From Archivesica marissinica (Eukaryota > Mollusca > Bivalvia > Venerida > Vesicomyidae): a stretch of 64,000 nt of DNA. The position numbers and the translations under genes are program-made. A model generated the notes under the pieces. The model did no database searches. It saw only the letters and a list, made by a program, of their open reading frames with translations, and was not told where the DNA came from. How positions within the stretch are numbered: position 1 is the first letter of the stretch; every line of letters begins with the position of its first letter. Shown here one piece after another: positions 1-12,000 of the stretch. The stretch spans positions 74,125,688 to 74,189,687 of the forward strand of contig CM026403.1 in NCBI GenBank assembly GCA_014843695.1. Direction: 5' to 3'.

Positions 1-3000
1 TCAAGCTACTGGTAGCGGAGGGTTCAAGCTACTGGTAGCGGAGGGTTCAAGCTACTGGTAGCGGAGGGCTCAAGCTGCTGGTAGCGGAGGGCTCAAGCTG
101 TTGGTAGCGGAGAGCTCAAGCTACGGATAGCGGAGGGCTCAAGCTGCTGGTAGTGGAGGGCTCAAGCTACTGGTAGTGGAGGGCTTAAGCTACGGATAGC
201 AGAGGGCTCAAGCTACGGATAGCAGAGGGCTCAAGCTGCGGATAGCGGCGGGCTCAAGCTGCTAGTAGCGGATGGCTCAAGCTACTGGTAACGGAGGGCT
301 CAAGCTACTGGTATCAGAGGGCTCAAGCTACTGGTAGTGGAGGGTTCAAGCTACCGGTAGCGGAAGGCTCAAGCTGCTGGTAGCGGAGGGCTCAAGGTAC
401 TGGTAGCGGAGGGCTCAAGCTGCTGGTAGCGGAGAGCTCAAGCTACGGATAGCGGAGGGCTCAAGCTGCGGATAGTGGAGGGCTCAAGCTGCGGATAGCG
501 GAGGGCTCAAGCTACTGGTAGCGGAGGGCTCAAGCTACTGGTAGCGGAGGGCTCAAGCTACTGGTAGCAGAGGACTCAAGCTACTGGTAGCAGAGGGCTC
601 AAGCTACTGGTAGCGGAGGGTTCAAGCTACTGGTAGCGGAGGGCTCAAGCTGCTGTTAGAAGAGGGCTCAAGCTACTGGTAGCGGAGGGCTGGTAGTGGA
701 GAGCTCAAGCTACGGATAGCGGAGGGCTCAAGCTGCGGATAGCGGAGGGCTCAAGCTGCTGGTAGCAGGGTCAAGCTACTGGTAGCGGAGGTTCAAGCTA
801 CTGTAGCGGGGTTCAAGCTACTGGTAGCGGAGGGCTCAGCTGCTGGTAGCGAGGGCTCAAGCTGTTGGTAGCGGAGAGCTCACGGACTGATAGCGGAGGG
901 CTCAAGCTGCTGGTAGCGGAGGGCTCAAGCTACTGGTAGTGGAGGGCTCAAGCTACGGATAGCAGAGGCTCAAGCTACTGGTAGCAAGGGCTCAAGCTGC
1001 GGATAGCGGAGGCTCAAGCTGCTAGTACGGAGGCCCAAGCTACTGGTAAGGAGAGCTCAAGCTACTGGTATCAGAGGGCTCAAGCTACTGGTAGTGGAGG
1101 GTTCAAGCTACCGGTAGCGGAAGGCTCAAGCTGCTGGTAGCGGAGGGCTCAAGGTACTGGTAGCGGAGGGCTCAAGCTGCTGGTAGCGGAGAGCTCAAGC
1201 TACGGATAGCGGAGGGCTCAAGCTGCGGATAGTGGAGGGCTCAAGCTGCGGATAGCGGAGGGCTCAAGCTACTGGTAGCGGAGGGCTCAAGCTACTGGTA
1301 GCGGAGGGCTCAAGCTACTGATAGCAGAGGACTCAAGCTACTGGTAGCAGAGGGCTCAAGCTACTGGTAGCGGAGGGTTCAAGCTACTGGTAGCGGAAGG
1401 CTCAAGCTGCTGGTAGCGGAGGGCTCATCCTACTGATAGCGGAGGGCTCAAGCTGCTGGTAGCGGAGAGCTCAAGCTACAGATAGCAGAGGACTCAAGCT
1501 ACTGGTAGCAGAGGGCTCAAGCTGCTGGTAGCGGAGGGCTTAAGCTACTGGTAGCAGAGGACTCAAGCTACTGGTAGCAGAGGGCTCAAGTTACTGGTAG
1601 CGGAGGGTTCAAGCTACTGGTAGCGGAGGGCTCAAGCTGCTGGTAGCAGAGGGCTGGTAGCGGAGGGCTCAAGCTGCGGATAGCGGAGGGCTCAAGCTGC
1701 TGGTAGCAGAGGGCTCAAGCTACTGGTAGCGGAGGGTTCAAGCTACTGGTAGCGGAGGGTTCAAGCTACTGGTAGCGGAGGGCTCAAGCTGCTGGTAGCG
1801 GAGGGCTCAAGCTGTTGGTAGCGGGAGCTCAAGCTACGGATAGCGGAGGGCTCAAGCTACGGATAGCGGAGGGCTCAAGCTGCTGGTATGGAGGGCTCAA
1901 GCTACTGGTAGGGAGGGTAAGCTACGGATAGCAGAGGGCTCAGCTACGGAGCAGAGGGCTCAAGCTACTGGTAGCGGAGGGCTCAAGCTGCTGGTAGCGG
2001 AGGGCTCAAGCTGCTGGTAGCTGAGGGCTCAAGCTACTAGTAGCGAGGGCTTAAGCTACTGGTAGCAGAGGGCTCAAGCTACTGGTAGCGGAGGGCTCAA
2101 GCTACTGGTAGCTGAGGGCTCAAGCTACTGGTAGCAGAGGGCTGGTAGCGGAGGGCTCAAGCTGCGGATAGCGGAGGGCTCAAGCTGCTGGTAGCGGAGG
2201 GCTCAATCTGTTGGTAGCGGAGAGCTCAAGCTACGGATAGCGGAGGGCTCAAGCTGCGGATAGCGGAGGGCTCAAGCTGCTGGTAGCGGAGGGCTCAAGC
2301 TACGGATAGCGGAGGGCTCAAGCTGCGGATAGCGGAGGGCTCAAGCTGCTGGTAGCGGAGGGCTCATCCTACTGATAGCGGAGGGCTCAAGCTGCTGGTA
2401 GCGGAGAGCTCAAGCTACAGATAGCAGAGGACTCAAGCTACTGGTAGCAGAGGGCTCAAGCTACTGGTAGCGGAGGGTTCAAGCTACTGGTAGCGGAAGG
2501 CTCATCCTACTGATAGCGGAGGGCTCAAGCTGCTGGTAGCGGAGAGCTCAAGCTACAGATAGCGGAGGGCTCAAGCTGCGGATAGCGGAGGGCTCTCAAG
2601 CTGCTGGTAGCGGAGGGCTCAAGCTACTGGTAGCAGAGGACTCAAGCTACTGGTAGCAGAGGGCTCAAGTTACTGGTAGCGGAGGGTTCAAGCTACTGGT
2701 AGCGGAGGGCTCAAGCTGCTGTTAGAAGAGGGCTCAAGCTACTGGTAGCAGAGGGCTGGTAGTGGAGAGCTCAAGCTACGGATAGCGGAGGGCTCAAGCT
2801 GCGGATAGCGGAGGGCTCAAGCTGCTGGTAGCAGAGGGCTCAAGCTACTGGTAGCGGAGGGTTCAAGCTACTGGTAGCGGAGGGTTCAAGCTACTGGTAG
2901 CGGAGGGCTCAAGCTGCTGGTAGCGGAGGGCTCAAGCTGTTGGTAGCGGAGAGCTCAAGCTACGGATAGCGGAGGGCTCAAGCTGCTGGTAGTGGAGGGC

Positions 3001-6000
3001 TCAAGCTACTGGTAGTGGAGGGCTTAAGCTACGGATAGCAGAGGGCTCAAGCTACGGATAGCAGAGGGCTCAAGCTGCTGGTAGCGGAGGGCTCAAGCTG
3101 CTGGTAGCGGAGGGCTCAAGCTGCTGGTAGCGGAGGGCTCAAGCTGCAGATAGCAGAGGGCTCAAGCTACTGGTAGCAGAGGGCTCAAGCTACTGGTAGC
3201 GGAGGGCTCAAGCTACTGGTAGCGGAGGGCTCAAGCTGCTGGTAGCGGAGGGCTCAAGCTACTGGTAGCGGAGGGCTCAAGCTGCTGGTAGCGGAGAGCT
3301 CAAGCTACAGATAGCGGAGGGCTCAAGCTACTGGTAGCGGAGGGCTCAAGCTACTGATAGCGGAGGGCTCAAGCTGCTGGTAGCGGAGGGCTCAAGCTGC
3401 TGGTAGCGGAGGGCTCATCCTACTGATAGCGGAGGGCTCAAGCTGCTGGTAGCGGAGAGCTCAAGCTACAGATAGCAGAGGACTCAAGCTACTGGTAGCA
3501 GAGGGCTCAAGCTACTGGTAGCGGAGGGTTCAAGCTACTGGTAGCGGAAGGCTCAAGCTGCTGGTAGCGGAGGGCTCATCCTACTGATAGCGGAGGGCTC
3601 AAGCTGCTGGTAGCGGAGAGCTCAAGCTACAGATAGTGGAGGGCTCAAGCTGCGGATAGCGGAGGGCTCAAGCTGCTGGTAGCGGAGGGCTCAAGTTACT
3701 GGTAGCGGAGGGTTCAAGCTACTGGTAGCGGAGGGCTCAAGCTGCTGGTAGCGGAGGGCTCAAGCTACTGGTAGCAGAGGGCTGGTAGCGGAGAGCTCAA
3801 GCTACGGATAGCGGAGGGCTCAAGCTGCGGATAGCGGAGGGCTCAAGCTGCTGGTAGCGGTGGGCTCAAGCTACTGGTTGCGGAGGGCTCAAGCTGCTGG
3901 TAGCGGAGGGCTCAATCTGTTGGTAGCGGAGAGCTCAAGCTACGGATAGCGGAGGGCTCAAGCTGCGGATAGCGGAGGGCTCAAGCTGCTGGTAGCGGAG
4001 GGCTCAAGCTACGGATAGCGGATGGCTCAATGCGGGGAGCGGAGGGCTCAAGCTGCTGGTAGCGGAGGGCTCAAGCTACTGGTAGTAGAGGGCTCAAGCT
4101 ACTGGTAGTGGAGGGCTCAAGCTACTGGTAGTGGAGGGCTTAAGCTACGGATAGCAGAGAGCTCAAGCTACGGATAGCAGAGGGCTCAAGCTGCTGGTAG
4201 CGGAGGGCTCAAGCTGCTGGTAGCGGAGGGCTCAAGCTACTGGTAGCTGAGGGCTCAAGCTGCTGGTAGCGGAGGGCTCAAGCTACAGGTAGCGGAGGGC
4301 TCAAGCTACTGGTAGCGGAGGGTTCAAGCTACTGGTAGCGGAGGGCTCAAGCTGCTGGTAGCAGAGGGCTGGTAGCGGAGAGCTCAAGCTACGGATAGCG
4401 GAGGGCTCAAGCTGCGGATAGCGGAGGGCTCAAGCTGCTGGTAGCAGAGGGCTCAAGCTACTGGTAGCGGAGGGCTCAAGCTACTGGTAGCAGAGGGCTC
4501 AAGCTACTGGTAGCGGAGGGCTCAAGCTACTGGTAGCGGAGGGCTCAAGCTGCTGGTAGCGGAGGGCTCAAGCTGTTGGTAGCGGAGAGCTCAAGCTACG
4601 GATAGCGGAGGGCTCAAGCTGCGGATAGCGGAGGGCTCAAGCTGCTGGTAGCGGAGGGCTCAAGCTACTGGTAGCGGAGGGCTCAAGCTGCTGGTAGCGG
4701 AGGGCTCAAGCTGCTGGTAGCGGAGGGCTCAAGCTACTGGTAGCGGAGGCTCAAGCTATGGTAGGAGGGCTCAAGCTTGGTAGCAGAGGGCTCAAGCTGC
4801 TGGTAGCGGAGGGCTCAAGCTACTGGTAGCGGAGGGCTCAAGCTGCTGGTAGCGGAGGGCTCAAGCTACTGGTAGCGCTGGTAGCGGAGAGCTCAAGCTA
4901 CGGATAGCGGAGGGCTCAAGCTGCGGATAGCGGAGGGCTCAAGCTGCTGGTAGCAGAGGGCTCAAGCTACTGGTAGCGGAGGGCTCAAGCTACTGGTAGC
5001 GGAGGGCTCAAGCTACTGGTAGCGGAGGGCTCAAGCTGCTGGTAGCGGAGGGCTCAAGCTGTGGTAGCGAGAGCTCAAGCTACGGATAGCGGAGGGCTCA
5101 AGCTGCTGGTAGTGGAGGGCTCAAGCTACTGGTAGTGGAGGGCTTAAGCTACGGATAGCAGAGGGCTCAAGCTACGGATAGCAGAGGGCTCAAGCTGCGG
5201 ATAGCGGAGGGCTCAAGCTGCTAGTAGCGGATGGCTCAAGCTACTGGTAACGGAGGGCTCAAGCTACTGGTATCAGAGGGCTCAAGCTACTGGTAGTGGA
5301 GGGTTCAAGCTACCGGTAGCGGAAGGCTCAAGCTGCTGGTAGCGGAGGGCTCAAGGTACTGGTAGCGGAGGGCTCAAGCTGCTGGTAGCGGAGAGCTCAA
5401 GCTACGGATAGCGGAGGGCTCAAGCTGCGGATAGTGGAGGGCTCAAGCTGCGGATAGCGGAGGGCTCAAGCTACTGGTAGCGGAGGGCTCAAGCTACTGG
5501 TAGCGGAGGGCTCAAGCTACTGGTAGCAGAGGACTCAAGCTACTGGTAGCAGAGGGCTCAAGCTACTGGTAGCGGAGGGTTCAAGCTACTGGTAGCGGAG
5601 GGCTCAAGCTGCTGGTAGCAGAGGGCTCAAGCTACTGGTAGCAGAGGGCTGGTAGCGGAGAGCTCAAGCTACGGATAGCGGAGGGCTCAAGCTGCGGATA
5701 GCGGAGGGCTCAAGCTGCTGGTAGCGGAGGGCTCAAGCTACTGGTAGCGGAGGGCTCAAGCTACTGGTAGCGGAGGGCTCAAGCTACTGGTAGCGGAGGG
5801 CTCAAGCTGCTGGTAGCGGAGGGCTCAAGCTGTTGGTAGCGGAGAGCTCAAGCTACGGATAGCGGAGGGCTCAAGCTGCTGGTAGCGGAGGGCTCAAGCT
5901 ACTGGTAGCGGAGGGCTTAAGCTACGGATAGCAGAGGGCTCAAGCTACGGATAGCAGAGGGCTCAAGCTGCGGATAGCGGAGGGCTCAAGCTGCTGGTAG

Positions 6001-9000
6001 CGGAGGGCTCAAGCTACTGGTAGAGGCTCAAGCTCTGGTACGAGGGCTCAAGCTACTGGTAGGGAGGGCTCAAGCTACGGTAGCGGAAGCTCAAGCTCGT
6101 AGCGAGGCTCAATCTAGCATCAAGCTCTGGTAGCGAGCTCAAGCTACGGTAGGAGGGTCAAGCTACTGGTAGCGGAGGGCTCAAGCTGCTGGTAGCGGAG
6201 GGCTCAACCTACTGATAGCGGAGGGCTCAAGCTGCTGGTAGCGGAGAGCTCAAGCTACAGATAGCGGAGGGCTCAAGCTACTGGTAGCGGAGGGCTCAAG
6301 CTGCTGGTAGCGGAGGGCTCAAGCTACTGGTAGCGAGGTCAAGCTACTGGTAGCGGAGGGCTCAAGCTACTGGTAGCGGAGGGCTCAAGCTACTGGTAGC
6401 GGAGGGCTCAAGCTCAGCTGGTAGCGGAGGGCTCAAGCTGCGGATAGCGGAGGGCTCAAGCTGCTGGTAGCGGAGGGCTCAAGCTACTGGTAGCGGAGGG
6501 CTCAAGCTACTGGTAGCGGAGGGCTCAAGCTACTGGTAGCGGAGGGCTCAAGCTGCTGGTAGCGGAGGGCTCAAGCTGCTGGTAGCGGAGGCTCAAGCTA
6601 CGGATAGCGGAGGGCTCAAGCTACTGATAGCGGAGGGCTCAAGCTGCTGGTAGCGGAGAGCTCAAGCTACAGATAGCAGAGGACTCAAGCTACTGGTAGC
6701 AGAGGGCTCAAGCTACTGGTAGCGGAGGGTTCAAGCTACTGGTAGCGGAAGGCTCAAGCTGCTGGTAGCGGAGGGCTCATCCTACTGATAGCGGAGGGCT
6801 CAAGCTGCTGGTAGCGGAGGGCTCAAGCTACTGGTAGCAGAGGACTCAAGCTACTGGTAGCAGAGGGCTCAAGCTACTGGTAGCGGAGGGTTCAAGCTAC
6901 TGGTAGCGGAGGGCTCAAGCTGCTGGTAGCGGAGGGCTCAAGCTACTGGTAGCAGAGGGCTGGTAGCGGAGGGCTCAAGCTGCGGATAGCGGAGGGCTCA
7001 AGCTGCTGGTAGCGGAGGGCTCAAGCTACTGGTTGCGGAGGGCTCAAGCTGCTGGTAGCGGAGGGCTCAATCTGTTGGTAGCGGAGAGCTCAAGCTACGG
7101 ATAGCGGAGGGCTCAAGCTGCGGATAGCGGAGGGCTCAAGCTGCTGGTAGCGGAGGGCTCAAGCTACGGATAGCGGAGGGCTCAAGCTGCGGATAGCGGA
7201 GGGCTCAAGCTGCTGGTAGCGGAGGGCTCATCCTACTGATAGCGGAGGGCTCAAGCTACAGATAGCAGAGGACTCAAGCTACTGGTAGCAGAGGGCTCAA
7301 GCTACTGGTAGCGGAGGGTTCAAGCTACTGGTAGCGGAAGGCTCAAGCTGCTGGTAGCGGAGGGCTCATCCTACTGATAGCGGAGGGCTCAAGCTGCTGG
7401 TAGCGGAGAGCTCAAGCTACAGATAGCGGAGGGCTCAAGCTGCGGATAGCGGAGGGCTCAAGCTGCTGGTAGCGGAGGGCTCAAGCTACTGGTAGCAGAG
7501 GACTCAAGCTACTGGTAGCAGAGGGCTCAAGTTACTGGTAGCGGAGGGTTCAAGCTACTGGTAGCGGAGGGCTCAAGCTGCTGTTAGAAGAGGGCTCAAG
7601 CTACTGGTAGCAGAGGGCTGGTAGCGGAGAGCTCAAGCTACGGATAGCGGAGGGCTCAAGCTGCGGATAGCGGAGGGCTCAAGCTGCTGGTAGCAGAGGG
7701 CTCAAGCTACTGGTAGCGGAGGGTTCAAGCTACTGGTAGCGGAGGGTTCAAGCTACTGGTAGCGGAGGGCTCAAGCTGCTGGTAGCGGAGGGCTCAAGCT
7801 GTTGGTAGCGGAGAGCTCAAGCTACGGATAGCGGAGGGCTCAAGCTGCTGGTAGTGGAGGGCTCAAGCTACTGGTAGTGGAGGGCTTAAGCTACGGATAG
7901 CAGAGGGCTCAAGCTGCTGGTAGCGGAAGGCTCAAGATGCTGGTAGCGGAGGGCTCAAGCTGCTGGTAGCTGAGGGCTCAAGCTGCTAGTAGCGGAGTGC
8001 TTAAGCTGCTGGTAGCAGAGGGCTCAAGCTACTGGTAGCGGAGGGCTCAAGCTACTGGTAGCTGAGGGCTCAAGCTACTGGTAGCTGAGGGCTCAAGCTG
8101 CTGGTAGCGGAGGGCTCAAGCTACTGGTAGCGGAGGGTTCAAGTTACTGGTAGCGGAGGGTTCAAGCTACTGGTAGCGGAGGGCTCAAGCTGCTGGTAGC
8201 GGAGGGCTCAAGCTACTGGTAGCAGAGGGCTGGTAGCGGAGGGCTCAAGCTGCGGATAGCGGAGGGCTCAAGCTGCTGGTAGCGGAGGGCTCAAGCTACT
8301 GGTTGCGGAGGGCTCAAGCTGCTGGTAGCGGAGGGCTCAATCTGTTGGTAGCGGAGAGCTCAAGCTACGGATAGCGGAGGGCTCAAGCTGCGGATAGCGG
8401 AGGGCTCAAGCTGCTGGTAGCGGAGGGCTCAAGCTACGGATAGCGGAGGGCTCAAGCTGCGGATAGCGGAGGGCTCAAGCTGCTGGTAGCGGAGGGCTCA
8501 TCCTACTGATAGCGGAGGGCTCAAACTACAGATAGCAGAGGACTCAAGCTACTGGTAGCAGAGGGCTCAAGCTACTGGTAGCGGAGGGTTCAAGCTACTG
8601 GTAGCGGAAGGCTCAAGCTGCTGGTAGCGGAGGGCTAATCCTACTGATAGCGGAGGGCTCAAGCTGCTGGTAGCGGAGAGCTCAAGCTACAGATAGCGGA
8701 GGGCTCAAGCTGCGGATAGAGGAGGGCTCAAGCTGCTGGTAGCGGAGGGCTCAAGCTACTGGTAGCAGAGGACTCAAGCTACTGGTAGCAGAGGGCTCAA
8801 GTTACTGGTAGCGGAGGGTTCAAGCTACTGGTAGCGGAGGGCTCAAGCTGCTGTTAGAAGAGGGCTCAAGCTACTGGTAGCAGAGGGCTGGTAGCGGAGA
8901 GCTCAAGCTACGGATAGCGGAGGGCTCAAGCTGCGGATAGCGGAGGGCTCAAGCTGCTGGTAGCAGAGGGCTCAAGCTACTGGTAGCGGAGGGTTCAAGC

Positions 9001-12000
9001 TACTGGTAGCGGAGGGTTCAAGCTACTGGTAGCGGAGGGCTCAAGCTGCTGGTAGCGGAGGGCTCAAGCTGTTGGTAGCGGAGAGCTCAAGCTACGGATA
9101 GCGGAGGGCTCAAGCTGCTGGTAGTGGAGGGCTCAAGCTACTGGTAGTGGAGGGCTTAAGCTACGGATAGCAGAGGGCTCAAGCTGCTGGTAGCGGAAGG
9201 CTCAAGATGCTGGTAGCGGAGGGCTCAAGCTGCTGGTAGCTGAGGGCTCAAGCTGCTAGTAGCGGAGTGCTTAAGCTGCTGGTAGCAGAGGGCTCAAGCT
9301 ACTGGTAGCGGAGGGCTCAAGCTACTGGTAGCTGAGGGCTCAAGCTACTGGTAGCTGAGGGCTCAAGCTGCTGGTAGCGGAGGGCTCAAGCTACTGGTAG
9401 CGGAGGGCTCAAGCTGCTGGTAGCGGAGAGCTCAAGCTACAGATAGCGGAGGGCTCAAGCTGCGGATAGCGGAGGGCTCAAGCTGCGGATAGCGGAGGGC
9501 TCAAGCTGCTAGTAGCGGATGGCTCAAGCTGCTGGTAGCGGAGGGCTCATCCTACTGATAGCGGAGGGCTCAAGCTGCTGGTAGCGGAGAGCTCAAGCTA
9601 CAGATAGCAGAGGACTCAAGCTACTGGTAGCAGAGGGCTCAAGCTACTGGTAGCGGAGGGCTCAAGTTACTGGTAGCGGAGGGTTCAAGCTACTGGTAGC
9701 GGAGGACTCAAGCTGCTGGTAGCGGAGGGCTCAAGCTACTGGTAGCAGAGGGCTGGTAGCGGAGAGCTCAAGCTACGGATAGCGGAGGGCTCAAGCTGCG
9801 GATAGCGGAGGGCTCAAGCTGCTGGTAGCGGTGGGCTCAAGCTACTGGTTGCGGAGGGCTCAAGCTGCTGGTAGCGGAGGGCTCAATCTGTTGGTAGCGG
9901 AGAGCTCAAGCTACGGATAGCGGAGGGCTCAAGCTGCGGATAGCGGAGGGCTCAAGCTGCTGGTAGCGGAGGGCTCAAGCTACGGATAGCGGAGGGCTCA
10001 AGCTGCGGATAGCGGAGGGCTCAAGCTGCTGGTAGCGGAGGGCTCAAGCTACTGGTAGTGGGGGGGCTCAAGCTACTGGTAGTGGAGGGCTCAAGCTACT
10101 GGTAGTGGAGGGCTTAAGCTACGGATAGCAGAGAGCTCAAGCTACGGATAGCAGAGGGCTCAAGCTGCTGGTAGCGGAGGGCTCAAGCTACAGATAGCGG
10201 AGGGCTCAAGCTGCGGATAGCGGAGGGCTCAAGCTGCTGGTAGCGGAGGGCTCAAGCTACTGGTAGCAGAGGACTCAAGCTACTGGTAGCAGAGGGCTCA
10301 AGTTACTGGTAGCGGAGGGTTCAAGCTACTGGTAGCGGAGGGCTCAAGCTGCTGTTAGAAGAGGGCTCAAGCTACTGGTAGCAGAGGGCTGGTAGCGGAG
10401 AGCTCAAGCTACGGATAGCGGAGGGCTCAAGCTGCGGATAGCGGAGGGCTCAAGCTGCTGGTAGCAGAGGGCTCAAGCTACTGGTAGCGGAGGGTTCAAG
10501 CTACTGGTAGCGGAGGGTTCAAGCTACTGGTAGCGGAGGGCTCAAGCTGCTGGTAGCGGAGGGCTCAAGCTGTTGGTAGCGGAGAGCTCAAGCTACGGAT
10601 AGCGGAGGGCTCAAGCTGCTGGTAGTGGAGGGCTCAAGCTACTGGTAGTGGAGGGCTTAAGCTACGGATAGCAGAGGGCTCAAGCTACTGGTAGCGGAGG
10701 GCTCAAGCTGCTGGTAGCGGAGGGCTCAAGCTGCTGGTAGCTGAGGGCTCAAGCTGCTAGTAGCGGAGGGCTTAAGCTGCTGGTAGCAGAGGGCTCAAGC
10801 TACTGGTAGCGGAGGGCTCAAGCTACTGGTAGCTGAGGGCTCAAGCTACTGGTAGCTGAGGGCTCAAGCTGCTGGTAGCGGAGGGCTCAAGCTACTGGTA
10901 GCGGAGGGCTCAAGCTGCTGGTAGCGGAGAGCTCAAGCTACAGATAGCGGAGGGCTCAAGCTGCGGATAGCGGAGGGCTCAAGCTGCGGATAGCGGAGGG
11001 CTCAAGCTGCTAGTAGCGGATGGCTCAAGCTGCTGGTAGCGGAGGGCTCATCCTACTGATAGCGGAGGGCTCAAGCTGCTGGTAGCGGAGAGCTCAAGCT
11101 ACAGATAGCAGAGGACTCAAGCTACTGGTAGCAGAGGGCTCAAGCTACTGGTAGCGGAGGGTTCAAGCTACTGGTAGCGGAAGGCTCAAGCTGCTGGTAG
11201 CGGAGGGCTCATCCTACTGATAGCGGAGGGCTCAAGCTGCTGGTAGCGGAGAGCTCAAGCTACAGATAGTGGAGGGCTCAAGCTGCGGATAGCAGAGGGC
11301 TCAAGCTGCTGGTAGCGGAGGGCTCAAGTTACTGGTAGCGGAGGGTTCAAGCTACTGGTAGCGGAGGGCTCAAGCTGCTGGTAGCGGAGGGCTCAAGCTA
11401 CTGGTAGCAGAGGGCTGGTAGCGGAGAGCTCAAGCTACGGATAGCGGAGGGCTCAAGCTGCGGATAGCGGAGGGCTCAAGCTGCTGGTAGCGGTGGGCTC
11501 AAGCTACTGGTTGCGGAGGGCTCAAGCTGCTGGTAGCGGAGGGCTCAATCTGTTGGTAGCGGAGAGCTCAAGCTACGGATAGCGGAGGGCTCAAGCTGCG
11601 GATAGCGGAGGGCTCAAGCTGCTGGTAGCGGAGGGCTCAAGCTACGGATAGCGGAGGGCTCAAGCTGCGGATAGCGGAGGGCTCAAGCTGCTGGTAGCGG
11701 AGGGCTCAAGCTACTGGTAGTGGGGGGGCTCAAGCTACTGGTAGTGGAGGGCTCAAGCTACTGGTAGTGGAGGGCTTAAGCTACGGATAGCAGAGAGCTC
11801 AAGCTACGGATAGCAGAGGGCTCAAGCTGCTGGTAGCGGAGGGCTCAAGCTGCTGGTAGCTGAGGGCTCAAGCTGCTAGTAGCGGAGGGCTTAAGCTGCT
11901 GGTAGCAGAGGGCTCAAGCTACTGGTAGCGGAGGGCTCAAGCTACTGGTAGCTGAGGGCTCAAGCTGCTGGTAGCGGAGGGCTCAAGCTACTGGTAGCGG

